Positions 1 to 7,651 of a stretch of DNA of 64,000 bases are shown piece by piece. The position numbers and the translations under genes are program-made. The notes beneath the pieces are model-generated. The model saw only the letters and a list, made by a program, of their open reading frames with translations, was not told the DNA's origin and did no database searches. This stretch comes from Streptomyces paludis (GTDB lineage: Bacteria; Actinomycetota; Actinomycetes; Streptomycetales; Streptomycetaceae), in assembly GCF_003344965.1 (NCBI RefSeq), contig NZ_CP031194.1, forward strand, positions 7,068,001 to 7,132,000, given 5' to 3'. Position 1 is the first letter of the stretch; each line of letters begins with the position of its first letter.

Positions 1-266
1 CGGAGATCTCCCTGGCGTTCCACCGCGCGGTGACCACCGGCGACGACTCACTCGTCGACGCCCTCCAGGCCGGCTTCTTCCACCCGCTCGTGGCGCTCCG
101 CGAGAAGGTCCCGGGGTACGCGGTCTCCCTGGTCAAGGCGGGCGTACGGCTGCGCGGACTGGATGTCGGTCCGGTCCGGCCGCCGCTGACCGAGCCCGCG
201 CCGGACGATCTGCGCGAACTCGCCGCGCTCCTGGAGCGCGGACTCGACCTGGTGAAGGGTGTCTGA
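1..266 (+). CDS. kdgD: 5-dehydro-4-deoxyglucarate dehydratase, C-terminal part (5' end outside window)
   Basis: Only about the last 88 residues are present; the reading frame is open from base 3. The visible part (EISLAFHRAV, then AGFFHPLV, then GPVRPPLTEPAPDDL) matches the C-terminal end of the DapA-like aldolase-fold 5-dehydro-4-deoxyglucarate dehydratases. These convert 5-keto-4-deoxyglucarate to 2-oxoglutarate semialdehyde with loss of water and CO2. The catalytic lysine lies upstream of the window. The stop is two bases before the start of glucarate dehydratase, the preceding enzyme of the same pathway, which supports the call and indicates one operon. Confidence 0.8.
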   Translation, partial: EISLAFHRAVTTGDDSLVDALQAGFFHPLVALREKVPGYAVSLVKAGVRLRGLDVGPVRPPLTEPAPDDLRELAALLERGLDLVKGV

Positions 267-268
267 CC

Positions 269-1576
269 ATGAGCGCGACGAGCGGGACAAGTGCCATGAG
301 CGCGACGGACACCGGACAGCTGCGGATCTCCGCCGTCACCCTCACCCCGGTCGCCTTCCGCGACCCGCCGCTCCTCAACTCGGTCGGCGTCCACGAACCG
401 TACGCCCTGCGCACCGTCGTCGAGGTCCACACCGACGGCGGGCTCACCGGACTCGGCGAGACCTACGCGGACGCCCGCCACCTCGACCGGCTGCGCGCCG
501 TGGCGGAACGGATCACCGGGCTCGACGTGTACGCGACCGAAGAACTGCACCGGCGTGTCGGCGAGGTCATCGCCCGCCTCGGCGGCGTCGGCGGCACGGG
601 GCTGACCGGCATGGTCACCAGCAGCAGCACGGTCGACCGGGTCCACTCCCCGTTCGAGGTCGCCCTGCTCGACATCCAGGGCCAGGCGTGCGGACGGCCC
701 GTCTCCGACCTCCTCGGCGGCGCCGTCCGCGACACGGTGCCGTTCAGCGCGTACCTCTTCTACAAATGGGCCGCCCACCCCGGCGCCGAACCCGACGCGT
801 GGGGCGCGGCGCTGGACCCCGAGGGCATCGTGGCCCAGGCCCGGCGGATGGTCGGCACGTACGGCTTCACCGCGATCAAGCTCAAGGGCGGCGTGCTGCC
901 GCCCGAGGAGGAGATCGAGGCGATACGGGCGCTGCGCGCCGAGTTCCCCGGCCATCCGCTCCGGCTCGACCCCAACGCCGCCTGGACCGTGCCCACCTCC
1001 ATCGAGGTGGGCCGGGCGCTCGACGGTGTCCTGGAGTATCTGGAGGACCCGACCCCGGGCATCGAGGGCATGGCGGCCGTCGCGCGCGAGGTGCCGATGC
1101 CGCTGGCGACCAACATGTGCGTGGTCGCCTTCGACGAACTCCACCCCTCGGTGGCCGTGAACGCCGTACAGGTGATCCTCTCCGACCACCACTACTGGGG
1201 CGGACTGCGCCGCTCCAAGCTTCTCTCCGGCATCTGCGACACCTTCGGCATGGGCCTGTCCATGCACTCCAACTCGCATCTGGGCATCAGCCTCGCGGCG
1301 ATGACCCATCTCGCGGCGGCCACCCCGAACCTCACCTACGCCTGCGACACCCACTGGCCGTGGAAGACCGAGGACGTGATCGAGCCCGGCGTCCTGACGT
1401 TCAAGGACGGCTCGGTGGCCGTGCCCACCGCCCCCGGCCTCGGGGTGACGCTCGACCGCGACGCGCTCGGGACCCTGCACGAGCAGTACCTCTCCAGCGG
1501 TCTGCGCAACCGGGACGACACCGGCTACATGCGGACCGTCCACCCCACCTACCGGGCCACGATCCCGCGCTGGTGA
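269..1576 (+). CDS. gudD: glucarate dehydratase (enolase superfamily)
   Basis: A 435-residue cytosolic enzyme that dehydrates D-glucarate to 5-keto-4-deoxyglucarate. Enolase-superfamily landmarks are visible: the KLKGG strand carrying the KxK catalytic lysines near residues 200-205, the metal-ligand segment DPNAAW, the second ligand in LEDPTPG, a TNMCVV strand, and the catalytic histidine in SMHSNSHLG. Length fits the family. The ATG at 269 follows a GAAGGG at 254-259; an in-frame ATG at 296 is an alternative that would only remove a low-complexity MSATSGTSA leader. It lies directly after kdgD, so substrate and product enzymes are cotranscribed. Confidence 0.9.
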   Translation: MSATSGTSAMSATDTGQLRISAVTLTPVAFRDPPLLNSVGVHEPYALRTVVEVHTDGGLTGLGETYADARHLDRLRAVAERITGLDVYATEELHRRVGEVIARLGGVGGTGLTGMVTSSSTVDRVHSPFEVALLDIQGQACGRPVSDLLGGAVRDTVPFSAYLFYKWAAHPGAEPDAWGAALDPEGIVAQARRMVGTYGFTAIKLKGGVLPPEEEIEAIRALRAEFPGHPLRLDPNAAWTVPTSIEVGRALDGVLEYLEDPTPGIEGMAAVAREVPMPLATNMCVVAFDELHPSVAVNAVQVILSDHHYWGGLRRSKLLSGICDTFGMGLSMHSNSHLGISLAAMTHLAAATPNLTYACDTHWPWKTEDVIEPGVLTFKDGSVAVPTAPGLGVTLDRDALGTLHEQYLSSGLRNRDDTGYMRTVHPTYRATIPRW

Positions 1577-1717
1577 CACGGCCGGTGCCCGGGGCCGGGG
1601 GGTCCCGGGCGCCGCGTGACACCTTTCACGGAACCGGCGGGCATACCGGGCGCGTACGAGGGCATAAGGGCATCCGGGAAGCGGTCCCCCCGACCGCCCT
1701 CCGGTGTGGCAGGAGCT

Positions 1718-2185
1718 ATGAACGAACAGATCGTCAGCGGTACGGTGTGCGCGGCCCTCGCGGACTCCGTACGGCCGCTGCGCCGGGCCGGCGAGTTCAG
1801 CGGCGTTCCCGGGTGTATCGCCGAGGCCCGGCTGCTCGCCGCCCAGTTCCTCCAGCAGCTGGAGGCCGAGTGGCTCGCCGCCCTCGGCGAACGGACGACC
1901 GGCGATCTGATGCTGGTCGTCAGCGAGCTGGTGACCAACGCCGAGCGGCACAGCCACGGCCCGTATCTGCTGGAGCTGGAGGGCACGGACCGGCAGGTGC
2001 TCGTGACGGTGTACGACAGCAGCCCCGTGCTGCCGCTCCGTTACGAACGGGACCCCGGCCGGCTCGGTGGCCACGGCATGGAGATCGTGTACGCGGTCGC
2101 GGACGCGCTCACCGCCGAACGGGTGCCGGTCGGCAAGCGCGTCCAGGCGGTGTTCGACCTGGCGCGCCGCCGGATCACGGCCTGA
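1718..2185 (+). CDS. ATP-binding anti-sigma-factor-type regulatory protein (HATPase_c_2)
   Basis: A 155-residue soluble protein of the RsbW/SpoIIAB-like GHKL ATPase family, numerous in Streptomyces. The N-box region is visible as LMLVVSELVTNAERHS and the glycine-rich ATP-lid region as GRLGGHGMEIVYAVAD. Such proteins usually act as serine kinases or anti-sigma factors, but no sigma factor or anti-anti-sigma gene is adjacent, so the partner is unknown. The ATG at 1718 has an AGGAG at 1711-1715. The open frame extends to 1616, but that extension looks non-coding. Confidence 0.8.
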   Translation: MNEQIVSGTVCAALADSVRPLRRAGEFSGVPGCIAEARLLAAQFLQQLEAEWLAALGERTTGDLMLVVSELVTNAERHSHGPYLLELEGTDRQVLVTVYDSSPVLPLRYERDPGRLGGHGMEIVYAVADALTAERVPVGKRVQAVFDLARRRITA

Positions 2186-2208
2186 CACTCCCGCTTCCCG
2201 CAGGCCCC

Positions 2209-2262
2209 TTGTAGCACCGCTGCGGGGGCTCTACGATGCGCACCAGGTCATGAAACGTTTCA
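2209..2262 (+). promoter_or_regulatory. orphan promoter-like element followed by a LacI-type operator palindrome
   Basis: TTGTAG at 2209-2214 and TACGAT at 2232-2237 are separated by 17 bases, a plausible sigma-HrdB promoter spacing. Fourteen bases further on is a perfect 12-base palindrome TGAAACGTTTCA (2251-2262), with the central CpG typical of LacI-family operators. Both flanking genes converge on this gap, so the promoter has no sense gene and would read antisense into cobF. The palindrome is seen directly; function is inferred. Confidence 0.45.
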
Positions 2263-2350
2263 ATGCGCAGGGGCGGGTGAGGGCGTGCGGGGTCGGGGTG
2301 CGAGGGACCGGGGCGTGAGGGGCGGCGGGACGTGCCGTCGGCCCGCGCCG

Positions 2351-3136
2351 CTACGGCTCCCGGCGCAGCAGATACGTGTCCATGATCCAGCCCTTGCGGG
2401 CCCGCGCCTCGGCCCGCAGCTCCACGATCCGGCCGGCGACCTCGGAGAGCCGGCCCGACACGAGGATCTCGTCCGTCGTCCCCACATAGGCGCCCCAGAA
2501 GATGAGCGGATCGTCCGCCGTGTGACGGAGGAAGGACTGATGGGCGTCGAGCATCACCACCAGATCGTCCACCCCCTCCGGCCAGCCCTCGTCGGCCAGC
2601 CGCCGGCCGGTGGTGATCTGCACGGGCGCGCCCACCCGGTTCAGCCCGGTCCGGTGCCGGGCGGCCAGCGCCGAGACACTGCTGATGCCGGGGATCACCT
2701 CGTGGTCGAAGCGCACCGCGCCGCGCTCCAGCACCTCGTCGAGCACGGCGAGCGTCGAGTCGTACAGCGAGGGATCGCCCCAGACCAGGAACGCGCCCGT
2801 GGCGTCCTCGCCCAGCTCGTCCAGGAACGCGCGCTCGATACGGTCGGCCCGCCGGGCACGCCAGTCGGTGACGGTCCCGGGATAGCCGGCACCGTCGGCC
2901 GCGCGGTCCCGTTCCGGGTCGTCGAGTGTGACCAGCCGGTACGGGCGTCCGCCGCCGGAGCGCCCGTCCCCGAGGTGCCGGCGCAGGAGCGCGTGACGCG
3001 CCTCGGCCAGATCCGCCTTCTCCGTGCCCTTGTCGAGCAGGAAGAACACGTCGACCCGCCGGAGCGCCTCGACCGCCTGCACGGTGAGCTGGTCCGGGTC
3101 GCCCGCGCCGATGCCGATGACAGAGATCTTTCGCAT
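2351..3136 (-). CDS. cobF: precorrin-6A synthase (deacetylating), CobF family
   Basis: A 261-residue SAM-dependent tetrapyrrole methylase. The start MRKISVIGIGAGDPDQLT shows the typical glycine-rich N-terminal strand, and the central stretch VWGDPSLYDSTLAVL is the conserved second SAM-contact region. In aerobic cobalamin synthesis CobF methylates C1 of precorrin-5 with release of acetate. It stands alone here, without other cob genes or a recognisable cobalamin riboswitch. The ATG at 3136 is chosen because the upstream open frame overlaps the divergent lutA gene and lacks family resemblance. Confidence 0.85.
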   Translation of the reverse strand: MRKISVIGIGAGDPDQLTVQAVEALRRVDVFFLLDKGTEKADLAEARHALLRRHLGDGRSGGGRPYRLVTLDDPERDRAADGAGYPGTVTDWRARRADRIERAFLDELGEDATGAFLVWGDPSLYDSTLAVLDEVLERGAVRFDHEVIPGISSVSALAARHRTGLNRVGAPVQITTGRRLADEGWPEGVDDLVVMLDAHQSFLRHTADDPLIFWGAYVGTTDEILVSGRLSEVAGRIVELRAEARARKGWIMDTYLLRREP

Positions 3137-3182
3137 ACCGCCGAGTCTGCCGCACGTTCCCCGGAAAGGTCCCATCCCTCGG

Positions 3183-3971
3183 ATGTCTGACGCACCGTCA
3201 CACCGTATGAGCGGCTCACCCGCTCCCGCACCGGCGGCAGCCGCGCCACCGGTGCGCGCCGCCCTGTTCGTCACCTGCGTCAATGACGCGCTGTACCCGT
3301 CCACCGGGATCGCGACCGTACGGCTCCTCGAACGGCTGGGCGTCGAGGTCGACTTCCCGGCGGCCCAGACCTGCTGCGGCCAGCCCCAGTTCAACACCGG
3401 CTACCGGCGCGGGACCGAACCGCTGGTCCGCCGGATGACCCGGGTGTTCGACGGCTACGACTATGTGGTCACCCCGTCCGGCTCCTGCGCCGCGATGGTC
3501 CGCCACCACTATCCGAGGATCGGCGGCGAGGACGCCGCCGGCCTGGCCTCCCGTACGTACGAACTGACCGAGTTCCTGGTCGACGTGGTGGGCGTGACCG
3601 ATGTCGGCGCGTACTTCCCGCACACCGTCACCTACCATCCGTCCTGCCACGGACTGCGGATGCTCGGGCTCGGCGAGCGGCCCAGGAAGCTGCTGGAGTC
3701 GGTCCGCGGACTGGAGCTGCGCGAGCTGCCCGGCGCCGACGAGTGCTGTGGTTTCGGTGGCACCTTCGCGCTGAAGAACTCCGATGTCTCCGCCGCCATG
3801 GGCCAGGACAAGGTGCACCACGCCGTCACGACCGGTGCCGAGGTGCTCTGCGGCGCCGACAACTCCTGTCTCATGCACATCGACGGCATCCTGCGCCGCG
3901 AGGGCGCCGCACCGCGCGCCGTGCATCTCGCGGAGATCCTGGCGTCGACCGAAGAGGAGCCCTGGTCATGA
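3183..3971 (+). CDS. lutA: lactate utilization protein A, (Fe-S)-binding CCG-domain protein
   Basis: First gene of a lutABC operon, whose products form a cytosolic iron-sulfur complex that oxidises L-lactate to pyruvate. Cysteine-rich CCG motifs are visible: TCCGQPQFNTG near the N-terminus, then YHPSCHG and DECCGFGGTFALKN in the second half. About 262 residues from the ATG at 3183, which has GGAAAGG 13 bases upstream; an ATG at 3207 is an alternative giving a length nearer the usual 240-250. The stop overlaps the lutB start by four bases (ATGA), indicating translational coupling. Confidence 0.88.
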   Translation: MSDAPSHRMSGSPAPAPAAAAPPVRAALFVTCVNDALYPSTGIATVRLLERLGVEVDFPAAQTCCGQPQFNTGYRRGTEPLVRRMTRVFDGYDYVVTPSGSCAAMVRHHYPRIGGEDAAGLASRTYELTEFLVDVVGVTDVGAYFPHTVTYHPSCHGLRMLGLGERPRKLLESVRGLELRELPGADECCGFGGTFALKNSDVSAAMGQDKVHHAVTTGAEVLCGADNSCLMHIDGILRREGAAPRAVHLAEILASTEEEPWS

Positions 3972-5410
3972 GCGGTACGTATCTGGGCATGCCGGCCTTT
4001 CCGGTGGCCGCGAAGGAGGCCGTGGGCAACGAGACCCTGCGCGGCAATCTGCGGCACGCCACCCACACCATCCGCGACAAGCGGGCCAGGGCGGTGGCGG
4101 AGCTGGCCGACTGGGACCTGCTGCGCGAGGCGGGCAAACAGATCAAGGACCGGACCCTGCGCCATCTGGACCGCTATCTGCTCCAGTTGGAGGAGTCGGT
4201 GACGGCGGCGGGCGGGGTGGTCCACTGGGCGGCCGACGCCGAGGAGGCCAACCGCATCGTCGCGGACCTGGTGAAGGCCACCGGCGAGCGCGAGGTCGTC
4301 AAGGTCAAGTCGATGGCCACCCAGGAGATCGGCCTCAACGAGGCGCTGGCGGCGGAGGGCATCGCGGCGTACGAGACGGATCTCGCCGAACTCATCGTGC
4401 AGCTCGGTGAGGACCGGCCCTCGCACATCCTCGTCCCGGCGATCCACCGCAACCGGGGCGAGATCCGCGAGATCTTCCGCGACCGGATGGGCGAGTGGGG
4501 CCGGGCCGCCCCCGACGGTCTCTCCGACACCCCCGCCGAACTCGCCGAGGCCGCCCGGCTTCATCTGCGCGAGAAGTTCCTGCGCGCGAAGGTCGGTGTG
4601 TCCGGGGCCAACTTCATGGTCGCGGAGACCGGCACCCTGGTCGTCGTAGAGTCGGAGGGCAACGGGCGGATGTGCCTCACCCTGCCCGAGACCCTGATCT
4701 CCGTGGTGGGCATCGAGAAGGTCGTACCGAGCTGGCGCGACCTGGAGGTCTTCCTCCAGACGCTGCCGCGCTCCTCGACGGCGGAGCGGATGAACCCGTA
4801 CACCAGCATGTGGACCGGCACCCACGACAGCGACGGCCCCCGGAACTTCCACCTCGTCCTGCTGGACAACGGCCGGACCGACACCCTCGCCGACGAGGTC
4901 GGCCGGCAGGCGCTGCGCTGTATCCGCTGCTCGGCCTGTCTCAATGTCTGCCCGGTCTACGAACGGGCCGGCGGACACGCGTACGGATCGGTCTACCCGG
5001 GACCGATCGGGGCCATCCTCAGCCCCCAGCTCCGTGGCACGCGGAGCGAGATCGACGCCTCGCTGCCGTACGCGTCCTCGCTCTGCGGGGCCTGCTACGA
5101 GGTGTGTCCCGTCGCCATCGACATCCCCGAGGTCCTGGTCCATCTGCGCGAACGCGTCGCGGACCAGGGCGGCAAGGGGCACCGGCTGGAGAAGGCGATG
5201 ATGAAGGCGGCGGGCTGGGTCCTCGACCATCCGGGCGTACTGGCGGCGGGGGAGCGGGCCGCGTCCCGGACCCGCGCGCTCCACCCGTCGAAGCCGCCGG
5301 GCGCGGGGGCGTGGACGGACGCGCGCGAACTGCCGGAGCTGCCGCCGGAGCCGTTCCGCGACTGGTGGAAGAAGAACCGCGGCAACGACCGTAAGGACAG
5401 CGGAACATGA
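3968..5410 (+). CDS. lutB: lactate utilization protein B (LUD domain plus ferredoxin domain)
   Basis: A 480-residue iron-sulfur protein. Residues about 60-300 form the LUD domain, followed by a two-cluster ferredoxin domain with CIRCSACLNVCPVYE and later CGACYEVCPVAIDIPE, giving ligands for two [4Fe-4S] clusters. The LutB architecture and length are complete. It overlaps lutA by ATGA at its start and lutC by ATGA at its end, so all three subunits are made from one transcript. Family knowledge assigns lactate oxidation; no lactate permease or LutR-type GntR regulator is visible next to it. Confidence 0.92.
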   Translation: MSGTYLGMPAFPVAAKEAVGNETLRGNLRHATHTIRDKRARAVAELADWDLLREAGKQIKDRTLRHLDRYLLQLEESVTAAGGVVHWAADAEEANRIVADLVKATGEREVVKVKSMATQEIGLNEALAAEGIAAYETDLAELIVQLGEDRPSHILVPAIHRNRGEIREIFRDRMGEWGRAAPDGLSDTPAELAEAARLHLREKFLRAKVGVSGANFMVAETGTLVVVESEGNGRMCLTLPETLISVVGIEKVVPSWRDLEVFLQTLPRSSTAERMNPYTSMWTGTHDSDGPRNFHLVLLDNGRTDTLADEVGRQALRCIRCSACLNVCPVYERAGGHAYGSVYPGPIGAILSPQLRGTRSEIDASLPYASSLCGACYEVCPVAIDIPEVLVHLRERVADQGGKGHRLEKAMMKAAGWVLDHPGVLAAGERAASRTRALHPSKPPGAGAWTDARELPELPPEPFRDWWKKNRGNDRKDSGT

Positions 5411-6072
5411 GCGATGCAAAGGTCACGGTCACGGGCCCGGGCACGGGCTCGCGCGAGCGGATGCTCGCCCGGATCCGCGCCGCCGTCGCCGACGCGCCCG
5501 AGGCGCCGGAGCCCGCCCGCGACTACCTCGACACACACACCGCCGACAGCGGGGTCGTCGATCTCCTCGCCGAGAACCTGGCCGACTACCGCGCGCTCGT
5601 CCACCGCACCGACGGCGCCGGACTGCCCGCGCTCGTCGGACGCCTGCTGACCGAGCGCGGCGCCCGTACGGTCCTGGTGCCGCCGGGGCTGCCGGCGCCC
5701 TGGCTCGCCGCCGTCCCCGACGCCGTCGCCCGGATCGAGGACGACCCGCGCGCCACGGCGGGGGAGCTGGACACGGTGGACAGCGTCGTCACCGGCTGCG
5801 CGCTGGCCATCGCCGAGACCGGCACCCTCGTCCTCGACGGCTCCCCCGACCAGGGGCGGCGCCGGATCACCCTCATCCCCGACCACCACATCTGCGTGGT
5901 GCGGGTGCCGGACCAGGTCGTCGCCTCCGTGCCGCGCGCGATGCCCAGGATCGTGCCGACCCGGGCGCTGACCTGGATCTCGGGACCGTCCGCGACCAGC
6001 GACATCGAACTCGACCGGGTGGAGGGCGTCCACGGACCGCGCACCCTGGAGGTCATCCTGGTCACGGAGTGA
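5407..6072 (+). CDS. lutC: lactate utilization protein C (LUD domain)
   Basis: A 221-residue LUD-domain protein, third subunit of the LutABC lactate oxidation complex. The C-terminal half shows the LUD signatures GCALAIAETGTLVLDG and ITLIPDHHICVVR, and SGPSATSDIELDRVEGVHGP at the end is near invariant in LutC/YkgG proteins. It contains no cysteine clusters, as expected. It starts within the lutB stop (ATGA) and ends the operon; the next gene downstream is on the opposite strand. Confidence 0.92.
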   Translation: MSDAKVTVTGPGTGSRERMLARIRAAVADAPEAPEPARDYLDTHTADSGVVDLLAENLADYRALVHRTDGAGLPALVGRLLTERGARTVLVPPGLPAPWLAAVPDAVARIEDDPRATAGELDTVDSVVTGCALAIAETGTLVLDGSPDQGRRRITLIPDHHICVVRVPDQVVASVPRAMPRIVPTRALTWISGPSATSDIELDRVEGVHGPRTLEVILVTE

Positions 6073-6105
6073 CCGGGCAGCGGGAGCGGCGCGCGGGGGG
6101 CGGGT

Positions 6106-6624
6106 TCAGCGCCGGGTGAGCCGCGGCGACTCCCGGCCGGCGTCCACCGCCGTCCCGCCCCGCTCCACCCGCCCGGCCAGCGCCCGCGCCCACGCGGCCA
6201 GCCCGGCGACATCGAGGCCGTGCGGCTCGGCGTGCCGGGGCTCGGCGCCGGAGCCGCCGTACTCCTCGGTGTACGCGGCGATCCCGCCCGCGCCCCGCCG
6301 CAGCAGCCGCGCCCCGCCGGCCGCGTTCCCCCGGGCGGCGTGCGTCAGCCCGACCGCGAGCTGGGCCATCCCCCGCCACAGCGCCCGCTCCTCCTCGGGC
6401 CCGGACTTCCACGCGTCCTCGAACACCTCGTGGGCGTGGAACGGCTTGCCCGCGTCCAGCAGCCGCTGCGCCTCCCGCAGGGTCTCGCCGGGCGTACGCA
6501 CCACACCCTCGGGCTGCCGCTCCACCCCGGCCGCCCCGTACGGCAGCGGCCGCCCCAGCCCGTCCCGGGGCCGCGCGTTCCGAGCCCGCCCCGCCTCGTC
6601 CCGGTCCCGCCCGTCATCGCCCAT
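6106..6624 (-). CDS. DUF309 domain protein
   Basis: A 172-residue protein. After an Arg/Gly-rich N-terminal tail of about 50 residues comes the DUF309 helical domain, recognisable by FHAHEVFEDAWKSG near residue 70, followed by ALWRGMAQLAVGLTHAARGN. The conserved His/Glu set in HxxHExxE looks like a metal site, but the family has no firmly established biochemical function. The ATG at 6624 is the first plausible start; no strong ribosome site is visible. The gene converges with lutC, and 33 bases separate the two stops. Confidence 0.78.
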   Translation of the reverse strand: MGDDGRDRDEAGRARNARPRDGLGRPLPYGAAGVERQPEGVVRTPGETLREAQRLLDAGKPFHAHEVFEDAWKSGPEEERALWRGMAQLAVGLTHAARGNAAGGARLLRRGAGGIAAYTEEYGGSGAEPRHAEPHGLDVAGLAAWARALAGRVERGGTAVDAGRESPRLTRR

Positions 6625-6736
6625 ACCCCGATTGTCCCCGCCCCCGGCGCCGCCGGACACCGTCCCGAGCGCGGCGCGGAGTGCGGTAATGTTCTCTTGC
6701 GCGGTCGGACCGGGGAAACCCCGGCGAGCCGGGCAC

Positions 6737-6810
<74 letters not shown>

Positions 6811-6830
6811 CTTGTGTTTTCGCAGGTCGC

Positions 6831-6862
6831 AGGCGGTATCGGAGAAATCCGATACCGCCTTT
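6831..6862. terminator. bidirectional intrinsic terminator after tRNA-Pro
   Basis: A 13-base perfect stem (6831-6843 with 6848-6860) closed by a GAAA tetraloop and followed by TTT on the plus strand and AAAs on the other. It lies between the tRNA and the 3' end of the convergent TetR gene, so it can stop transcription from both sides. Confidence 0.85.
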
Positions 6863-6869
6863 CCGTATG

Positions 6870-7541
6870 TCAGGGAGCCGGCTGGGAGACCGCCGCCAGG
6901 ACGAGATCGCTCAGCTCGATGAATGCGTCCCCGGAGGACAGCCCCGTGGAGTCGAGCAGCTCGCGGCTGTGGATGCCGTCGATCAGCAGCCCGACGGCCC
7001 GGCTGACGAACTCGGCGTGCACGGAGCGGAAGTCGCCCGACTCCACGCCCGCGTGGATCATCCCGCGGACCCTGCTCGTGGCGGCGAGCGAGTTGACCGT
7101 GTAGATCTCGCGGGTCGTGTCGTCGTCCAGCATGTCGGCGTAGCAGGCTACCGACATACGGCGCATCTGGGTGCCCACGGCCGCCAGATAGGCGGCGATC
7201 CGCTGTGCGGGGTCCGCGACCGTGGCGACCTCCCGCTCCACCTGCTCCGCGGCGTCCCGGAAGAAGTTCTTGAGTGCGGTCGCGACTAGGTGGTGGCGGC
7301 TGGAGGAGACCGCGTACAGGGTGGACTTCGAGCACTGGAGACGTGCGGCGAGCGTGTCGACGGTCAGTCTGGCGAAACCTTCCGCCAGAACGATCGCCTG
7401 TACGCGCCCGAGCAGTTCGTCCCTGCGGTCGTCGTCGAGGCGCTTGCGTCCGGGACCGGCCGGGCGCCGACCGGTCCGCGAGCGGGGCTGCACGGATGCA
7501 CCACTCCCTACCGAGGCCGAGCTGTTCCGGTACCGCGTCAC
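6870..7541 (-). CDS. TetR-family transcriptional regulator
   Basis: Up to 223 residues. The N-terminal helix-turn-helix reads LTVDTLAARLQCSKSTLYAV, with the usual TetR STLY turn, followed by a variable alpha-helical ligand domain ending in SDLVLAAVSQ. The GTG at 7541 is only a few bases from a TACGAT -10-like box (7547-7552), so a leaderless start is possible. A GTG at 7493 with AGGGAG upstream would give a more usual N-terminus. No gene diverges from it; the aldehyde dehydrogenase operon lies upstream on the same strand. Target unknown. Confidence 0.82.
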   Translation of the reverse strand: MTRYRNSSASVGSGASVQPRSRTGRRPAGPGRKRLDDDRRDELLGRVQAIVLAEGFARLTVDTLAARLQCSKSTLYAVSSSRHHLVATALKNFFRDAAEQVEREVATVADPAQRIAAYLAAVGTQMRRMSVACYADMLDDDTTREIYTVNSLAATSRVRGMIHAGVESGDFRSVHAEFVSRAVGLLIDGIHSRELLDSTGLSSGDAFIELSDLVLAAVSQPAP

Positions 7542-7605
7542 GCTTTATCGTACTGCGGGCCGCCGGGCCCCGGCGCGTCTCGTGGAGGGGCGCGTGAGGT
7601 GCGAC

Positions 7606-7632
7606 GCCGGCGGGCGGTGGGTGCCCGCCGGC
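7606..7632. terminator. GC-rich hairpin after the aldehyde dehydrogenase operon
   Basis: A 10-base stem GCCGGCGGGC (7606-7615) pairing with 7623-7632 across a 7-base loop. It sits 20 bases past the stop of the minus-strand aldehyde dehydrogenase. There is no T-tract, so it may act as a pause or as a Streptomyces-type terminator. Confidence 0.45.
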
Positions 7633-7651
7633 CGTCACCCGGTCCGCGCGG

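Noticed and set aside
259..2214. 651-codon plus-strand frame
   Set aside because: Arg/Pro-rich translation overlapping glucarate dehydratase in another frame; a GC-bias shadow.
3632..5419. 595-codon minus-strand frame over lutAB
   Set aside because: Antisense to well-supported Fe-S protein genes; no motif.
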